Part shown: positions 34,634 through 44,009 of the stretch, piece after piece
Numbering within the stretch: position 1 is the first letter of the stretch
Layout of the letters: every line of letters begins with the position of its first letter
NCBI RefSeq assembly: GCF_030406905.1
Contig: NZ_CP129137.1
Coordinates: 4,236,001-4,300,000, forward strand
Length of the DNA: 64,000 nt
Source: Streptomyces sp. HUAS CB01
GTDB lineage: Bacteria; Actinomycetota; Actinomycetes; Streptomycetales; Streptomycetaceae
Direction of reading: 5' to 3'
The notes under the pieces: generated by a model
Seen by the model: only the letters and a program-made list of their open reading frames with translations
Database searches by the model: none
Told to the model about the DNA's origin: nothing
Made by a program: the position numbers and the translations under genes

Positions 34634-35914
34634 GTGGGCCTTGTCGTGCAGAAGTACGGAGGCTCCTCCGTTGCCGATGCCGAGGGCATCAAGCGGGTCG
34701 CCAAGCGGATCGTCGATGCCAAGAAGAACGGCCACCAGGTGGTCGTCGTGGTCTCGGCGATGGGTGACACGACGGACGAGTTGATCGATCTCGCCGAGCA
34801 GGTATCCCCGATCCCTGCCGGGCGTGAGTTCGACATGCTGCTGACCGCCGGAGAGCGGATCTCCATGGCGCTGCTGGCGATGGCGATCAAAAACCTGGGC
34901 CACGAGGCGCAGTCGTTCACCGGCAGCCAGGCAGGCGTGATCACCGACTCGGTCCACAACAAGGCGCGCATCATCGATGTCACACCGGGCCGGATCCGGA
35001 CGGCGCTGGACGAGGGCAACATCGCGATCGTCGCCGGCTTCCAGGGCGTCTCGGCGGACAGCAAGGACATCACCACGCTGGGCCGCGGCGGTTCCGACAC
35101 CACGGCCGTCGCGCTGGCGGCGGCCCTGGACGCCGAGGTCTGCGAGATCTACACCGACGTCGACGGCGTGTTCACCGCCGACCCGCGCGTGGTGAAGAAG
35201 GCCCGCAAGATCGACTGGATCTCGTTCGAGGACATGCTGGAGCTCGCCAGCTCCGGTTCCAAGGTGCTCCTGCACCGGTGCGTCGAGTACGCACGCCGCT
35301 ACAACATCCCGATCCACGTCCGCTCGTCCTTCTCGGGGCTGCGGGGCACCTGGGTCAGCAACGAACCGCACGCCGAGCAAGGAGCCCGCAAGGTGGAGCA
35401 GGCCATCATCTCCGGAGTCGCCCACGACACCTCCGAGGCGAAGATCACCGTCGTCGGCGTCCCGGACAAGCCGGGCGAGGCCGCCGCGATCTTCCGCACC
35501 ATCGCGGACAACGAGATCAACATCGACATGGTGGTGCAGAACGTCTCCGCCGCGTCCACGGGCCTCACGGACATCTCCTTCACCCTCCCGAAGACCGAGG
35601 GCCGCAAGGCGATCGACGCGCTCGAGAAGACCAAGAGCGCCATCGGCTTCGAGTCGCTGCGCTACGACGACCAGATCGCCAAGATCTCGCTCGTCGGGGC
35701 GGGCATGAAGACCAACCCGGGTGTCACCGCCTCCTTCTTCGAGGCGCTGTCCGACGCCGGGGTGAACATCGAACTGATCTCCACCTCCGAGATCCGGATC
35801 TCGGTCGTCACCCGCGCCGACGACGTCAAGGAGGCCGTCCGGGCCGTCCACTCCGCCTTCGGCCTCGACAGCGACTCCGACGAGGCCGTCGTCTACGGAG
35901 GCACCGGCCGGTGA
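34634..35914 (+). CDS. lysC: Aspartokinase
   Basis: Phosphorylates aspartate, the first step to lysine, threonine, methionine and diaminopimelate. 426 residues. The N-terminal catalytic part begins [12 protein letters not shown] and contains [15 protein letters not shown] and the [15 protein letters not shown] loop. Two C-terminal ACT domains ([13 protein letters not shown] and [15 protein letters not shown]) bind feedback inhibitors. The GTG at 34634 follows GAGGAG by five bases. An internal start for a separate beta subunit is seen at 35393. Next on the strand is an asd gene, the following step. Confidence 0.97.
   Translation: MGLVVQKYGGSSVADAEGIKRVAKRIVDAKKNGHQVVVVVSAMGDTTDELIDLAEQVSPIPAGREFDMLLTAGERISMALLAMAIKNLGHEAQSFTGSQAGVITDSVHNKARIIDVTPGRIRTALDEGNIAIVAGFQGVSADSKDITTLGRGGSDTTAVALAAALDAEVCEIYTDVDGVFTADPRVVKKARKIDWISFEDMLELASSGSKVLLHRCVEYARRYNIPIHVRSSFSGLRGTWVSNEPHAEQGARKVEQAIISGVAHDTSEAKITVVGVPDKPGEAAAIFRTIADNEINIDMVVQNVSAASTGLTDISFTLPKTEGRKAIDALEKTKSAIGFESLRYDDQIAKISLVGAGMKTNPGVTASFFEALSDAGVNIELISTSEIRISVVTRADDVKEAVRAVHSAFGLDSDSDEAVVYGGTGR
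35393..35914 (+). other. Internal translation start for an aspartokinase beta subunit
   Basis: In-frame GTG 35393 (codon 254) lies eight bases after GGAG and would give a 173-residue protein made of just the two ACT domains, starting [10 protein letters not shown]. This matches the alpha2-beta2 aspartokinases of corynebacteria, whose beta chain starts at the same place. Its use in this organism is inferred. Confidence 0.65.
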
Positions 35915-35942
35915 CAGCTCGGCGCGTGACGGTGGTCGCGCG

Positions 35943-36992
35943 ATGAACCGCAAGCCGACGCTCGCGGTCGTGGGTGCGACCGGGGCCGTCGGCGCGGTGA
36001 TGCTCCAGATCCTGTCCCAGCGCGCGGACGTCTGGGGGGAGATACGCCTGGTCGCCTCACCGCGTTCGGCCGGCCGCAAGCTGACCGTCCGCGGCGAGGA
36101 GACCGAGGTCGTCGCCCTCACCGAGGCGGCGCTGACGGGAGTCGACGTCGCGCTGTTCCTGGTGCCGGCCCCGGTCGCGGCCCGGTGGGCGCCGGTCGCC
36201 GTCTCCAAGGGCGCGGTCGTCGTGGACAATTCGGCCGCCTTCCGGCTGGATCCCGACGTCCCCCTCGTCGTTCCCGAGATCAACCCGCATGCCGTTCGGC
36301 TCCGACCGCGCGGCATCGTCGCGAGTCCGGGCTGCACCACCCTGGCGATGATCGTCACGGTCGGCGCCCTGCACGCCGAGTTCTGCGTGGACGAACTCGT
36401 CGTCTCCGCGCTCCAGGCGGTCAGCGGTGCCGGACAGTGCGGGGTCGAGGCTCTCCGTACCCAGCTCGCACTGGTCGCGGACACGGAGCTGGGCACCGGA
36501 CCCGGCGATGTGCGGCGGGCGGTCGGCGACGGGCTCGGCCCTTTCCCCGCGCCGACGGCGCTGAACGTGGTCCCGTGGTCCGGCGCGCTCGCGGAGGACG
36601 GCTGGTCCTCCGAGGAACTGGCGATCCGGGCCGAGACCCGCAAGCTCCTGGACCTGCCCGAACTCCGGGTCTCCGCTACCTGTGTGCGTGTGCCGGTCGT
36701 CACAGCCCACTCGGTCTCGGTGCACGCGCGCTTCGAGCACGAGGTCACCGTCGAGCGGGCCCACGACATCCTCGCCACCTCTCCGGGCGTGGTGCTCTTC
36801 GACGACCCCGACGCGGGCGAATTCCCCACGCCCGCCGATGTGGTGGGCACCGACCCGACCTGGGTCGGGCGCGTCCGGCGGGCCATGGACGACCCGAGGG
36901 CCCTGGAACTCTTCGTGTGCGGGGACAACCTCCGCAAGGGCGCGGCCCTGAACACCGCCCAGCTGGCAGAGGCGATCGCCCGGGAATTCTGA
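35943..36992 (+). CDS. asd: Aspartate-semialdehyde dehydrogenase
   Basis: Reduces aspartyl phosphate to aspartate semialdehyde with NADPH. 349 residues. The dinucleotide-binding GATGAVGAVML is at the N-terminus. Cys131, in SPGCTT, is the expected nucleophile, but the preceding residues differ from the family's usual NPNCTT. QAVSGAGQCG, ETRKLL and VPVVTAHS supply the other substrate- and acid/base residues. It begins 28 bases after lysC. The variant active-site sequence hints at a diverged paralogue. Confidence 0.92.
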   Translation: MNRKPTLAVVGATGAVGAVMLQILSQRADVWGEIRLVASPRSAGRKLTVRGEETEVVALTEAALTGVDVALFLVPAPVAARWAPVAVSKGAVVVDNSAAFRLDPDVPLVVPEINPHAVRLRPRGIVASPGCTTLAMIVTVGALHAEFCVDELVVSALQAVSGAGQCGVEALRTQLALVADTELGTGPGDVRRAVGDGLGPFPAPTALNVVPWSGALAEDGWSSEELAIRAETRKLLDLPELRVSATCVRVPVVTAHSVSVHARFEHEVTVERAHDILATSPGVVLFDDPDAGEFPTPADVVGTDPTWVGRVRRAMDDPRALELFVCGDNLRKGAALNTAQLAEAIAREF

Positions 36993-37048
36993 GCCGAGCG
37001 TCGGCGGATCTTTGTAGGATCTGTGAAACCCCTGTGATCAAACAACCG

Positions 37049-37083
37049 GGACATGCCACTTGAACTGGGGTGATGGCATGTCC
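37049..37083. promoter_or_regulatory. Inverted repeat between asd and the sigma-factor gene
   Basis: GGACATGCCA (37049-37058) and TGGCATGTCC (37074-37083) form a perfect 10-base inverted repeat with a 15-base loop. It could end asd transcription or be an operator for the downstream sigma factor. It directly follows TGTGATCAAACAACCG, a motif also seen at 44589. Confidence 0.55.
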
Positions 37084-37279
37084 GACGATGCATTCACGCC
37101 ACTGTGCAACCGGTTGCTGTGCGGGGAGCGTCTATGCGGTCGTCCCTTCGCGGTGCCGCGATAAGCCATGACAAATGGGGCATTGGGGAAGATCGGGAGC
37201 GCATGAGGGCCTACGGTGCGTCGTCACAAGCGATGGTGTGCGCGTACAACCCTGAGGGGGGTCGGCGTGTCCAACAGGC

Positions 37280-38035
37280 GTGGCAGAGGTACTCGACATC
37301 ACCGCGGTGGCCCCGGTCCGCGGCAGGGCGTTCGTCCCCGCCCGGTCGCCGGGCGTGCCCCCGATCCGGGGCGCCGGCAGGGCTCCGGCCCGCGGCGCCA
37401 CGGTGCTCCCCCTCCGGGGGCCCCGCCCTTCCCCTGTCTCCGGCAGGGGTTCCGGCGGGATGCCGGTGATCGCTCCCATGCCGGCCGCACACTCCGCCCC
37501 CATACCGTCGCAGCGCGAAAGCGCTGAGGAGACGGTGGCCGCGGGCACCACCGTCGACCACCTCACCGAGACCTACCGCGCCCACTACCGGTCGCTGCTC
37601 GGTCTCGCCGCCCTGCTGCTGGACGACACCGCGTCCTGCGAGGACGTCGTCCAAGAGGCGTTCATCCGCGTCCACTCGGCGCGGCGCCGCGTCCGCGACC
37701 CGGAGAAGACCCTCGCCTACCTGCGGCAGACGGTCGTCAACCTGTCGCGGTCCGCGCTGCGTCGGCGGATCCTCGGGCTCAAACTGCTCTCCAAGCCGAT
37801 GCCCGACATGGCGAGCGCGGAGGAGGGCGCGTACGACCAGCTGGAGCGGGACGCGCTGATCAAGGCGATGAAGGGCCTCCAGCGGCGCCAGCGCGAGGTG
37901 CTGGTGCTCCGCTACTTCGCCGACATGACGGAGGCACAGGTCGCCCAGACGCTCGGCATATCGCTGGGCTCGGTGAAGGCATACGGCTCACGGGGCATCG
38001 CGGCCTTGCGCGTTGCCATGGAGGCCACGGCATGA
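37280..38035 (+). CDS. SigE-family ECF sigma factor
   Basis: Up to 251 residues. A Pro/Arg/Gly-rich N-terminal stretch of about 80 residues precedes sigma region 2 (YRAHYRSLLGLAALLLDD, then EDVVQEAFIRVH) and region 4 (QRRQREVLVLRYFADM, then AQTLGISLGSVKAYGSR). The composition matches the SigE-type ECF group of actinobacteria. The GTG at 37280 has no clear ribosome site; ATG 37459 or GTG 37532, after GAGGAG, would remove most of the extension. Its stop overlaps the ATG of a membrane protein gene, probably a regulator of this sigma factor. Confidence 0.88.
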   Translation: MAEVLDITAVAPVRGRAFVPARSPGVPPIRGAGRAPARGATVLPLRGPRPSPVSGRGSGGMPVIAPMPAAHSAPIPSQRESAEETVAAGTTVDHLTETYRAHYRSLLGLAALLLDDTASCEDVVQEAFIRVHSARRRVRDPEKTLAYLRQTVVNLSRSALRRRILGLKLLSKPMPDMASAEEGAYDQLERDALIKAMKGLQRRQREVLVLRYFADMTEAQVAQTLGISLGSVKAYGSRGIAALRVAMEATA

Positions 38036-39645
38036 CCAGGCACGAACGCGGGCACGAGCACGGACGCGAGGACCTCCCGCAGCAGGGTTCCGCGCCACGC
38101 GACGCGCACGGCTCGTCCGGCGACACACCGGACGAGAAGCACACGACTGAGCTTTACGGGCCGGACGGGCCGTTGAACGACCGGACTGGGAAAGAGACTG
38201 TGAACGACGGGCCGCGGAACGGAATGGACCACCAGGGGCTCGGGGGTGACACACCCCGGCGCGACGTGCCGTCCGGCGCGGAGACCCCCTCCGGCGACCT
38301 GCCGGGCCGGGACCGGCTGCTCCGCGACCTGCTGGGCGGGCCGGCCCAGGACGCCCCGGCGCCGGCCGGGAACGCCCGGCGGGAGTCCGACGGCCCGGAC
38401 CGCGGCCACGAGGACCGCGAAGCGCGGCGGGCCGGGGGCCGGAAGGGCCGCCACGAGGACGGGAACCCCGAGGACCGCGAAGCGCGTCGCGAGAGCCGGC
38501 ACGGCCACGAGGCCGGACCGTACGGCTCCGACGGCCGTACGGCTTCCGGTGGCTCCGCTGCCGCGCTGCCGGCCGCCGGTGCACCCGGTGCCCCGACTCC
38601 GGCCGTTCCCCGTCCCGCCACGCCCCCTGCCGCCGCCGTTCCCGACGTGACGGGCCCGGACGGTCTCGGCGGGGACGAACTGGCCCTGCGGCGGCTTCTC
38701 CGCGACACCGTCGGCGACCTCGAACCCACCGACGGCGCCCTGGACCATCTGCGCCGGGCCGTGCCCGCACGGCGCGCCCGCAAGCGCCAGGCCCTGGTGG
38801 GCATGGTGGCCTCCGTGATCCTCCTCGGCACCGCCGTCCCCGCCTTCGTCCATGTGGCGAGCTCGGGCGGCCTCGACGACCATCCGGTCAACGCCGGGCA
38901 CGGCGAGCAGGCCCAGGGCGGCACCGGCGACGAGGAACGCCTGGACGGCGGGCAGGCGTCGAACGGCGACCCCGTCGGGGGGCAGCCGAACGTCCCGGGT
39001 GCGCCGAGCGCGAGGCAGCAGTCGCCGAGCCCGGGTGCCGCGGCGTCCCCGGGCATCCCGGGCGGCACGGGGGCCACCCCGTCCGACGGCGCCGTCGCCT
39101 CCACGCCCGTCTGTGAAGCCGGCCAGCTCGGGGTGAACGCGGCGCAGGCCGGCGCCGCCGAGGCCGACGGCAAGGTGTACGGCACCTTCCGCATCTCCAA
39201 CATCTCCCCGAGCGACTGCTCGATCGGGGCGCCGGGCGCGGTGAGCTTCAGCACGGCGGGCGCCGCGGACGCCACGAAGATCAGTGTGGTCACGCACACC
39301 ACCGGGGACGCGGCGAGCGGACTGCCCGACCCGTCCCAGGAGATCAGCGCCGTGGTGCTCAAGCCCGAGGCGTCGTACGAGGTGAAGTTCGCCTTCGTCC
39401 CCTCGGAGACCTGTCCCACGACCGGAGCCTCACCCGATCCGACGCCCACGGACGGCACTTCGGGCACCACCGACGGCGCGGGCACGACCCCGAACACCGA
39501 GCCCCAGCTCGACGAAGGGACCGTGGCGGACGGCAGCGTCTCGGTGGTCCACACCCCCGAGGCGGGCGGTCCGAGCGCGGAGGTCACGATCCCCAACGCC
39601 TGCGCCGGCACGATCTACCGCACGGGTGTCCTCAACCCGTCCTGA
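38032..39645 (+). CDS. Single-pass membrane protein coupled to the sigma factor, candidate anti-sigma factor
   Basis: A 537-residue protein. Residues 1-205 are disordered and rich in Gly, Arg, Asp and Pro. Residues about 205-245 form a short helical region (LALRRLLRDTVGDLEPTDGALDHL, shown here in part as RRLLRDTVGDLEP). A membrane segment lies near 258-280, after an Arg/Lys cluster. The C-terminal 150 residues outside look like a beta domain with three Cys. The gene overlaps the sigma factor by four bases (ATGA). Coupling and topology suggest an anti-sigma factor, but no known zinc or anti-sigma motif is visible. Confidence 0.75.
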   Translation: MTRHERGHEHGREDLPQQGSAPRDAHGSSGDTPDEKHTTELYGPDGPLNDRTGKETVNDGPRNGMDHQGLGGDTPRRDVPSGAETPSGDLPGRDRLLRDLLGGPAQDAPAPAGNARRESDGPDRGHEDREARRAGGRKGRHEDGNPEDREARRESRHGHEAGPYGSDGRTASGGSAAALPAAGAPGAPTPAVPRPATPPAAAVPDVTGPDGLGGDELALRRLLRDTVGDLEPTDGALDHLRRAVPARRARKRQALVGMVASVILLGTAVPAFVHVASSGGLDDHPVNAGHGEQAQGGTGDEERLDGGQASNGDPVGGQPNVPGAPSARQQSPSPGAAASPGIPGGTGATPSDGAVASTPVCEAGQLGVNAAQAGAAEADGKVYGTFRISNISPSDCSIGAPGAVSFSTAGAADATKISVVTHTTGDAASGLPDPSQEISAVVLKPEASYEVKFAFVPSETCPTTGASPDPTPTDGTSGTTDGAGTTPNTEPQLDEGTVADGSVSVVHTPEAGGPSAEVTIPNACAGTIYRTGVLNPS

Positions 39646-39932
39646 CCGCCCGCCCGCGGGTCTGGCCCGGCATGTGCCGTGACCGCCCCGGCGCTTTCCG
39701 GGCGGCGCCGCGCCGCACGTCGACACGGCGGCCCACCCCCGCCGTGCGGGCCGGGGAGATCCGTCCGGTCCTCCGAGATCGCGTCGTGGTGGCTGGTTCG
39801 CAGGGAGCGAGCCGACAGCCCACCCGCAGTCCGCCGCGCGCGAGTCGGCGGCCCACACGTGTGCGGGCCGGGCGCCGCCCGCTCTCCCGGCTTCCCTGCG
39901 CGGAGGCCCGACCACGGGTCCGCGCGGCCGGA

Positions 39933-40682
39933 TCACGCCGGGTCGAGGCCCAGCGCCTGGTCCTTGGCGGCCTCCGCCTCGCGACGCACGAAGCGGAACC
40001 ACATGAACAGCACGAAGCCCGCGAAGGCGAACCACTCCAGCGTGTAGCCCAGGTTCTGGAACGCCTTGAGGTCGAGCCCACTGCCCTGCGGAGCGGCCGC
40101 GGGCACCGGACGCATCCCCTCCGGCGCGGTGGTGAGCGTGATCCACGCGTCGTACACGTCGTCCGGGACGAGGTTCACCAGCGAGGCGGCGCTGATCATG
40201 CCGAGCTGACCTCGCGGCAGGCCCCCCGCGGCGTGCACCCCGTCGCTGCTCTGGGTCTCCGAGGCCTGCAGCGCACCGGTGACCGTCACCTGACCCGTCG
40301 GGGCGGGCGGTGCCGTCGCCCCGGTGGGCAGCCAGCCCCGGACCACCGGCAGCGCCCTGCCGTCGTCGGTGTGGAGCAGCGTCAGGACGTACGAGCCCCG
40401 GCGTCCGTCCAGCTCCCGACCCGGCACGAGGAACTGCTCGCCGTACCGGCCGTCGGCCCTGGCGAGCCGACCCGAGGTGTCCTTGTCCACCGGCAGCAGC
40501 TCCGCGAGCGGTGCCGCTGCCTGCTCGCCCTGTTCAGGCCGCTGCTCGGCGGCCCGGTGGGTGTCGACGCGGTCCTCGAACCGGCCGAGCTGCCAGGTCC
40601 CCATGAAGATGCAGAAGGGGATCGCCAGCGCGACGAAGACATTGATCCCCCACCAGCGGGGCGTCAGCAGGAACCGGTACAC
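39933..40682 (-). CDS. SURF1-family protein
   Basis: A 249-residue membrane protein with the SURF1 layout: one membrane helix near the N-terminus (RWWGINVFVALAIPFCIFMGTW, in part; residues 9-28), the conserved GxWQLxR signature (GTWQLGRFEDR), a periplasmic-side domain with VVRGWLPTG, and a second helix near the C-terminus (LEWFAFAGFVLFMWF). SURF1 helps assemble haem-copper cytochrome c oxidase. The GTG at 40682 follows GGAGG closely. Confidence 0.9.
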   Translation of the reverse strand: MYRFLLTPRWWGINVFVALAIPFCIFMGTWQLGRFEDRVDTHRAAEQRPEQGEQAAAPLAELLPVDKDTSGRLARADGRYGEQFLVPGRELDGRRGSYVLTLLHTDDGRALPVVRGWLPTGATAPPAPTGQVTVTGALQASETQSSDGVHAAGGLPRGQLGMISAASLVNLVPDDVYDAWITLTTAPEGMRPVPAAAPQGSGLDLKAFQNLGYTLEWFAFAGFVLFMWFRFVRREAEAAKDQALGLDPA

Positions 40683-40820
40683 GCCTCCACGGTACGGAAC
40701 GCCCCGCTTTCCTCCTCTCCCGGGTCCCGGTTCGGCCCGTCCTGCCGCCGGGCCTCGGCTGCCCGGGCCGCCGGGTCCCGGTGACGTCCGGGCCCCCGGC
40801 GGCCGTGGCCCCGGCGCCCG

Positions 40821-42686
40821 CTACCGCAGGTGCCGCTCGGCGAAGGCCAGCTCGAGCCGCACCTGCTTGATCCGCTCCTCGACCACCAGCGAGCCGTGAC
40901 CCGCGTCGTACCGGTACACCTCGTGGACCGCGCCCCGGGCCGCGAGGCGGTCCACGTAGTTCTCCACCTGGCGGATCGGGCAGCGCGGGTCGTTGACGCC
41001 GGCCGAGATGTAGACCGGGGCACGGACCGCGTCCACGTACGTCAGCGGGGACGAGGCCTCGTAGCGCTCCGGTACCTCCTCCGGCGTGCCGCCCAGCAGC
41101 GTGCGGTCCATCGCCTTCAGGGCCTCCATCTCGTCGTGGTACGCCGTGACGTAGTCCGCGACGGGCACCGCGGCCAGGCCCAGGGCCCAGGAGTCGGGCT
41201 GCGTGCCCAGCCCGAGCAGCGTGAGGTAGCCGCCCCACGAGCCGCCCGACAGGATCAGCTTCTCCGGGTCCGCCACACCGGAGGCGACGGCCCACGCGCG
41301 GACCGCGGCGACGTCCTCCAGCTCGATCAGCCCGACCCGGTGCTTCAGGGCGTCGGTCCACGCCCGCCCGTACCCCGTCGAGCCCCGGTAGTTGACCCGG
41401 ATCACCGCATAGCCGTGGTCGACCCAGGCCGCCGGCGCGGCCGCGAAGGCGTCGCTGTCGTGCCACGTCGGGCCGCCGTGGATGTCGAAGACGGTCGGGA
41501 ACGGCCCCTCTCCCTCGGGCCGCTGCACCAGCGCGTGGATCCGGCCGCCGGGCCCCTCGACCCACACGTCCTCCACGCCGACCGAACCGGGCGCCTTCAT
41601 CCCCGGCGGGTCCAGCACCTCCCGGCCCGTCGTGGAGCGGACCCTCGGCGGCTGCGCCGCGGACGACCACAGGTACTCCACCGTCCCGTCCGGCCTGGCC
41701 GTGGCGCCCGAGACCGTCCCCGCCGGGGTCTCCACGCGGGTCAGCGCGCCCGTGGCCGGGTCGAACCGCCACAGCTCGCTGCGCGCCTCGAAGCTGTGCG
41801 CGACGAGCAGTGCCGAGCCGTCCGGATACCACTCGGCGCTCACATCGCCCGGCAGATCGATCGCCAGGTCGGTCTCCTCTCCGGTCGCCACGTCCCACAG
41901 CATGGGCTCCCAGCGCCCCCGCCGCTGGTGGCCGACCAGGAGCCGGGTGTCACCGTGGACCGGGGCGAAACCGAGGACCTCCAGCCCCAGCTCCTCCGAG
42001 CCGCCCCTGGTGTCGTCCAGCTCGCACACCGTCGTCCCGTCCAGCCGGACGACCCGCAGCGCCGCGTGCATCGCGTCCCCGTGCTCGGTGTGCTCCAGCG
42101 TGAGCAGCGTGCCGTCGTGGGAGAGGTCCCCGACGCCCGCCGACTCCCGGTGCCGGTAGATCTCCACCGGTGCGGCGCCGGGACGCGCGACGTGGATCGT
42201 CGTCCCGTCCTCGTCCGTGGAGCGGCCCACCACGGCGGTGCCGTCCCGGCCGAGGGCCACGCCAGCGCTGTACGAGGGCTCGAGGCCCGGCGTCGCCGGT
42301 TCGTCCGGTCCGCCGCCGAACGGCTGCCGCATCCAGACGCCGAACTCGTCGCCGTCCGTGTCGGAGAACCACCAGATCCACGCGCCGTCGGGGGTGAGTA
42401 TCCCGTCCGTCGTCCCGTTCGGCCGGTCGGTCACCTGGCGCTGTGCGCCGGTGGCGCGGTCCCAGGCGTACAGCTCGTACGTCCCCGTCGCGTTCGACAC
42501 GAAGAGGGCGCGGTCCGGGGCGTCCTCGGCCCAGTCGGGCAGCGAGACCCGGGGCGCGCGGAACCGCTGCTCCCAGGCCGGCATGTCCGCGGGCCCGCCC
42601 GCGGACACCGCCGGGAGCTCCGCGGCGGGGACCGCGGGAACGGCGGTGGGCGTGCCGGACGCCGTGGATTCGGTGATCTCAGTCAT
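40821..42686 (-). CDS. S9-family prolyl-oligopeptidase-like serine peptidase
   Basis: A 621-residue cytoplasmic enzyme. The first 370 residues form a beta-propeller of WD-like repeats that guards the active site; the rest is an alpha/beta-hydrolase. The nucleophile is in GGSWGGYL (about residue 473), the Asp in GVNDPRCP and the His in DAGHGS near the C-terminus. The oxyanion region is FDIHGGP. These are acylaminoacyl- or dipeptidyl-peptidase-like features (S9C). ATG 42686 is used; an ATG nine bases upstream is possible. Confidence 0.93.
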   Translation of the reverse strand: MTEITESTASGTPTAVPAVPAAELPAVSAGGPADMPAWEQRFRAPRVSLPDWAEDAPDRALFVSNATGTYELYAWDRATGAQRQVTDRPNGTTDGILTPDGAWIWWFSDTDGDEFGVWMRQPFGGGPDEPATPGLEPSYSAGVALGRDGTAVVGRSTDEDGTTIHVARPGAAPVEIYRHRESAGVGDLSHDGTLLTLEHTEHGDAMHAALRVVRLDGTTVCELDDTRGGSEELGLEVLGFAPVHGDTRLLVGHQRRGRWEPMLWDVATGEETDLAIDLPGDVSAEWYPDGSALLVAHSFEARSELWRFDPATGALTRVETPAGTVSGATARPDGTVEYLWSSAAQPPRVRSTTGREVLDPPGMKAPGSVGVEDVWVEGPGGRIHALVQRPEGEGPFPTVFDIHGGPTWHDSDAFAAAPAAWVDHGYAVIRVNYRGSTGYGRAWTDALKHRVGLIELEDVAAVRAWAVASGVADPEKLILSGGSWGGYLTLLGLGTQPDSWALGLAAVPVADYVTAYHDEMEALKAMDRTLLGGTPEEVPERYEASSPLTYVDAVRAPVYISAGVNDPRCPIRQVENYVDRLAARGAVHEVYRYDAGHGSLVVEERIKQVRLELAFAERHLR

Positions 42687-42739
42687 GCCCACCATTCTGC
42701 GCCGCCGCGCCCACAATCCGTTCGCCCCCTCCGGAGCCT

Positions 42740-42898
42740 GTGGACAACCTCCGCGGCATGTACTCACCACCCCCTCCCGACTGGCGCGAGGCCGACCGAG
42801 CCCGGTGGGACGAACGGGTCCCGATCCACGTCGCGGGCGCCTCCACGATCTCGACGCCTTCCGCGCCGGGGCCGCGGGAAGGAGACGAAGCCCCGTCA
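42740..42898 (+). pseudogene. Remnant of a SAM-dependent methyltransferase N-terminus
   Basis: WREADRARWDERVPIHVAG is read from about 42779, a start typical of actinobacterial class I methyltransferases. The family's next block (...DLDAFRAG) continues in another frame as LHDLDAFRAG at about 42840-42870, after a frameshift. Nothing of the SAM-binding core follows. It is therefore a broken and truncated copy. GTG 42740 or ATG 42758 would be its old start. Confidence 0.6.
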
Positions 42899-42993
42899 GC
42901 GCACGGCCGCGTAGGCGGTCAGCCGCGCCATGTTGCCGGTCCAGGCGGAGGTGGTGATTCCGATGGGGAGGTCCGGGGAGGGGTTCACAACCC
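42896..42993 (-). pseudogene. Possible C-terminal remnant of an unidentified gene
   Basis: On the minus strand a frame reads PDLPIGITTSAWTGNMARL and on to YAAVR before a TGA at 42898-42896. It looks like the tail of a real protein but has no start within reach, and it abuts the methyltransferase remnant. The family was not recognised, and the reading could be chance. Confidence 0.3.
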
Positions 42994-43248
42994 GGGTACG
43001 ACGGCGGGGAGTCGGGCGTATGCCCTTACGCCTACCACCGGGCTCAGCGGCGCTCAAGAGTTCTCACACATGATGTTTGTTCATTGAAATGAACCCTATG
43101 GTGGGCGGCGGATCGGATGCGGCGCAGCCGGTTCCCCGGTCCTCGGCCCGCTGCATCGGCGACGATCACGGCGGCCCTCTCCCGCACCTCTGCGGCGTAC
43201 GAACCCGTCAGGCGGCCCGGAGCCGGGCGCTCCCGCGGGAGGGCAGGG

Positions 43249-43944
43249 CTAGGTCATGCGCTTGAGCGTCGCGTAGACGACGAGATTGCCGAGATAGCCC
43301 GTCTTCTTGGTGTATCCCCCACCGCACGTGATCACCCGCAACTGGGGGACGCCGGCCCCGGCGTACACCTTCTTGCTGGGAAAGGAGTGCTTCGCGTACA
43401 CCTCGACGGCGTCCACGGCGAAGTGCGCCGTACGCCCGTCGAGTCGGGTGACCTGGATGGCGCTGCCCTTGGTGAGTGCGCCCAGCCGGTAGAAGACGGC
43501 GCGGCCGGTGGGGGTGTCGACATGGCCGGCCACGACGGCCGCACCGACCTCCCCGGGCGCGGGCCCCCGGGAGTACCAGCCGGCGAGTTGCGCCTTGTCG
43601 ACCGGCGGAACCTCCAGCGCGCCGTTCTTGCCCAGCGCGAGGTTCATCATCGGGGTGTCCACACCGATCGCGGGGATGCGGAGCCGCACCGGCACGGAAC
43701 GCGGCCGCGTACCGGGCGGCGCCGCGGCCGCCCTTCGGGGAGCCGGTCCGGCGGCGAGAAGGGGCGGGACGCCCGGTCCGAAGGAGACCGCCGGGCCCGG
43801 CACCGGTGGGGTGAAGGCCTGGGCGGCGGACGGCTGGGGAGCCGTCTCGCCGCGCAGCCCGTGAACCAGCAAGCCGATGCCGACCAGCAGCATGACGCCG
43901 AACACCCTTGTCGACGTGAGGAGGGAGGAGTGCTTGCGTCCCAT
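43249..43944 (-). CDS. Class F-like sortase
   Basis: A 231-residue membrane-anchored transpeptidase. An N-terminal signal anchor (VFGVMLLVGIGLLVHGL) is followed by a Pro/Ala-rich linker and the sortase barrel. The catalytic His is in VVAGHVDT, the Cys in VITCGGGY (about residue 204) and the Arg near the end in ATLKR. Such short stand-alone actinobacterial sortases belong to classes E/F. The neighbour upstream is a small surface protein that could be its substrate or partner. The ATG at 43944 is used. Confidence 0.92.
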   Translation of the reverse strand: MGRKHSSLLTSTRVFGVMLLVGIGLLVHGLRGETAPQPSAAQAFTPPVPGPAVSFGPGVPPLLAAGPAPRRAAAAPPGTRPRSVPVRLRIPAIGVDTPMMNLALGKNGALEVPPVDKAQLAGWYSRGPAPGEVGAAVVAGHVDTPTGRAVFYRLGALTKGSAIQVTRLDGRTAHFAVDAVEVYAKHSFPSKKVYAGAGVPQLRVITCGGGYTKKTGYLGNLVVYATLKRMT

Positions 43945-44009
43945 AGCGGTCCGGGCTCCGGTCTCGGTTACGGAGGTGACGGGTCCCGTCGGCCGGCGCC
44001 GGGGGACGC

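Larger units (their letters stand above)
42687..43248. other. Intergenic region holding gene remnants
   Basis: The 560 bases between the S9 peptidase and sortase genes contain the two remnants described above. The rest (about 43000-43248) is slightly AT-richer near 43060-43100 and shows no supported gene. Confidence 0.55.
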
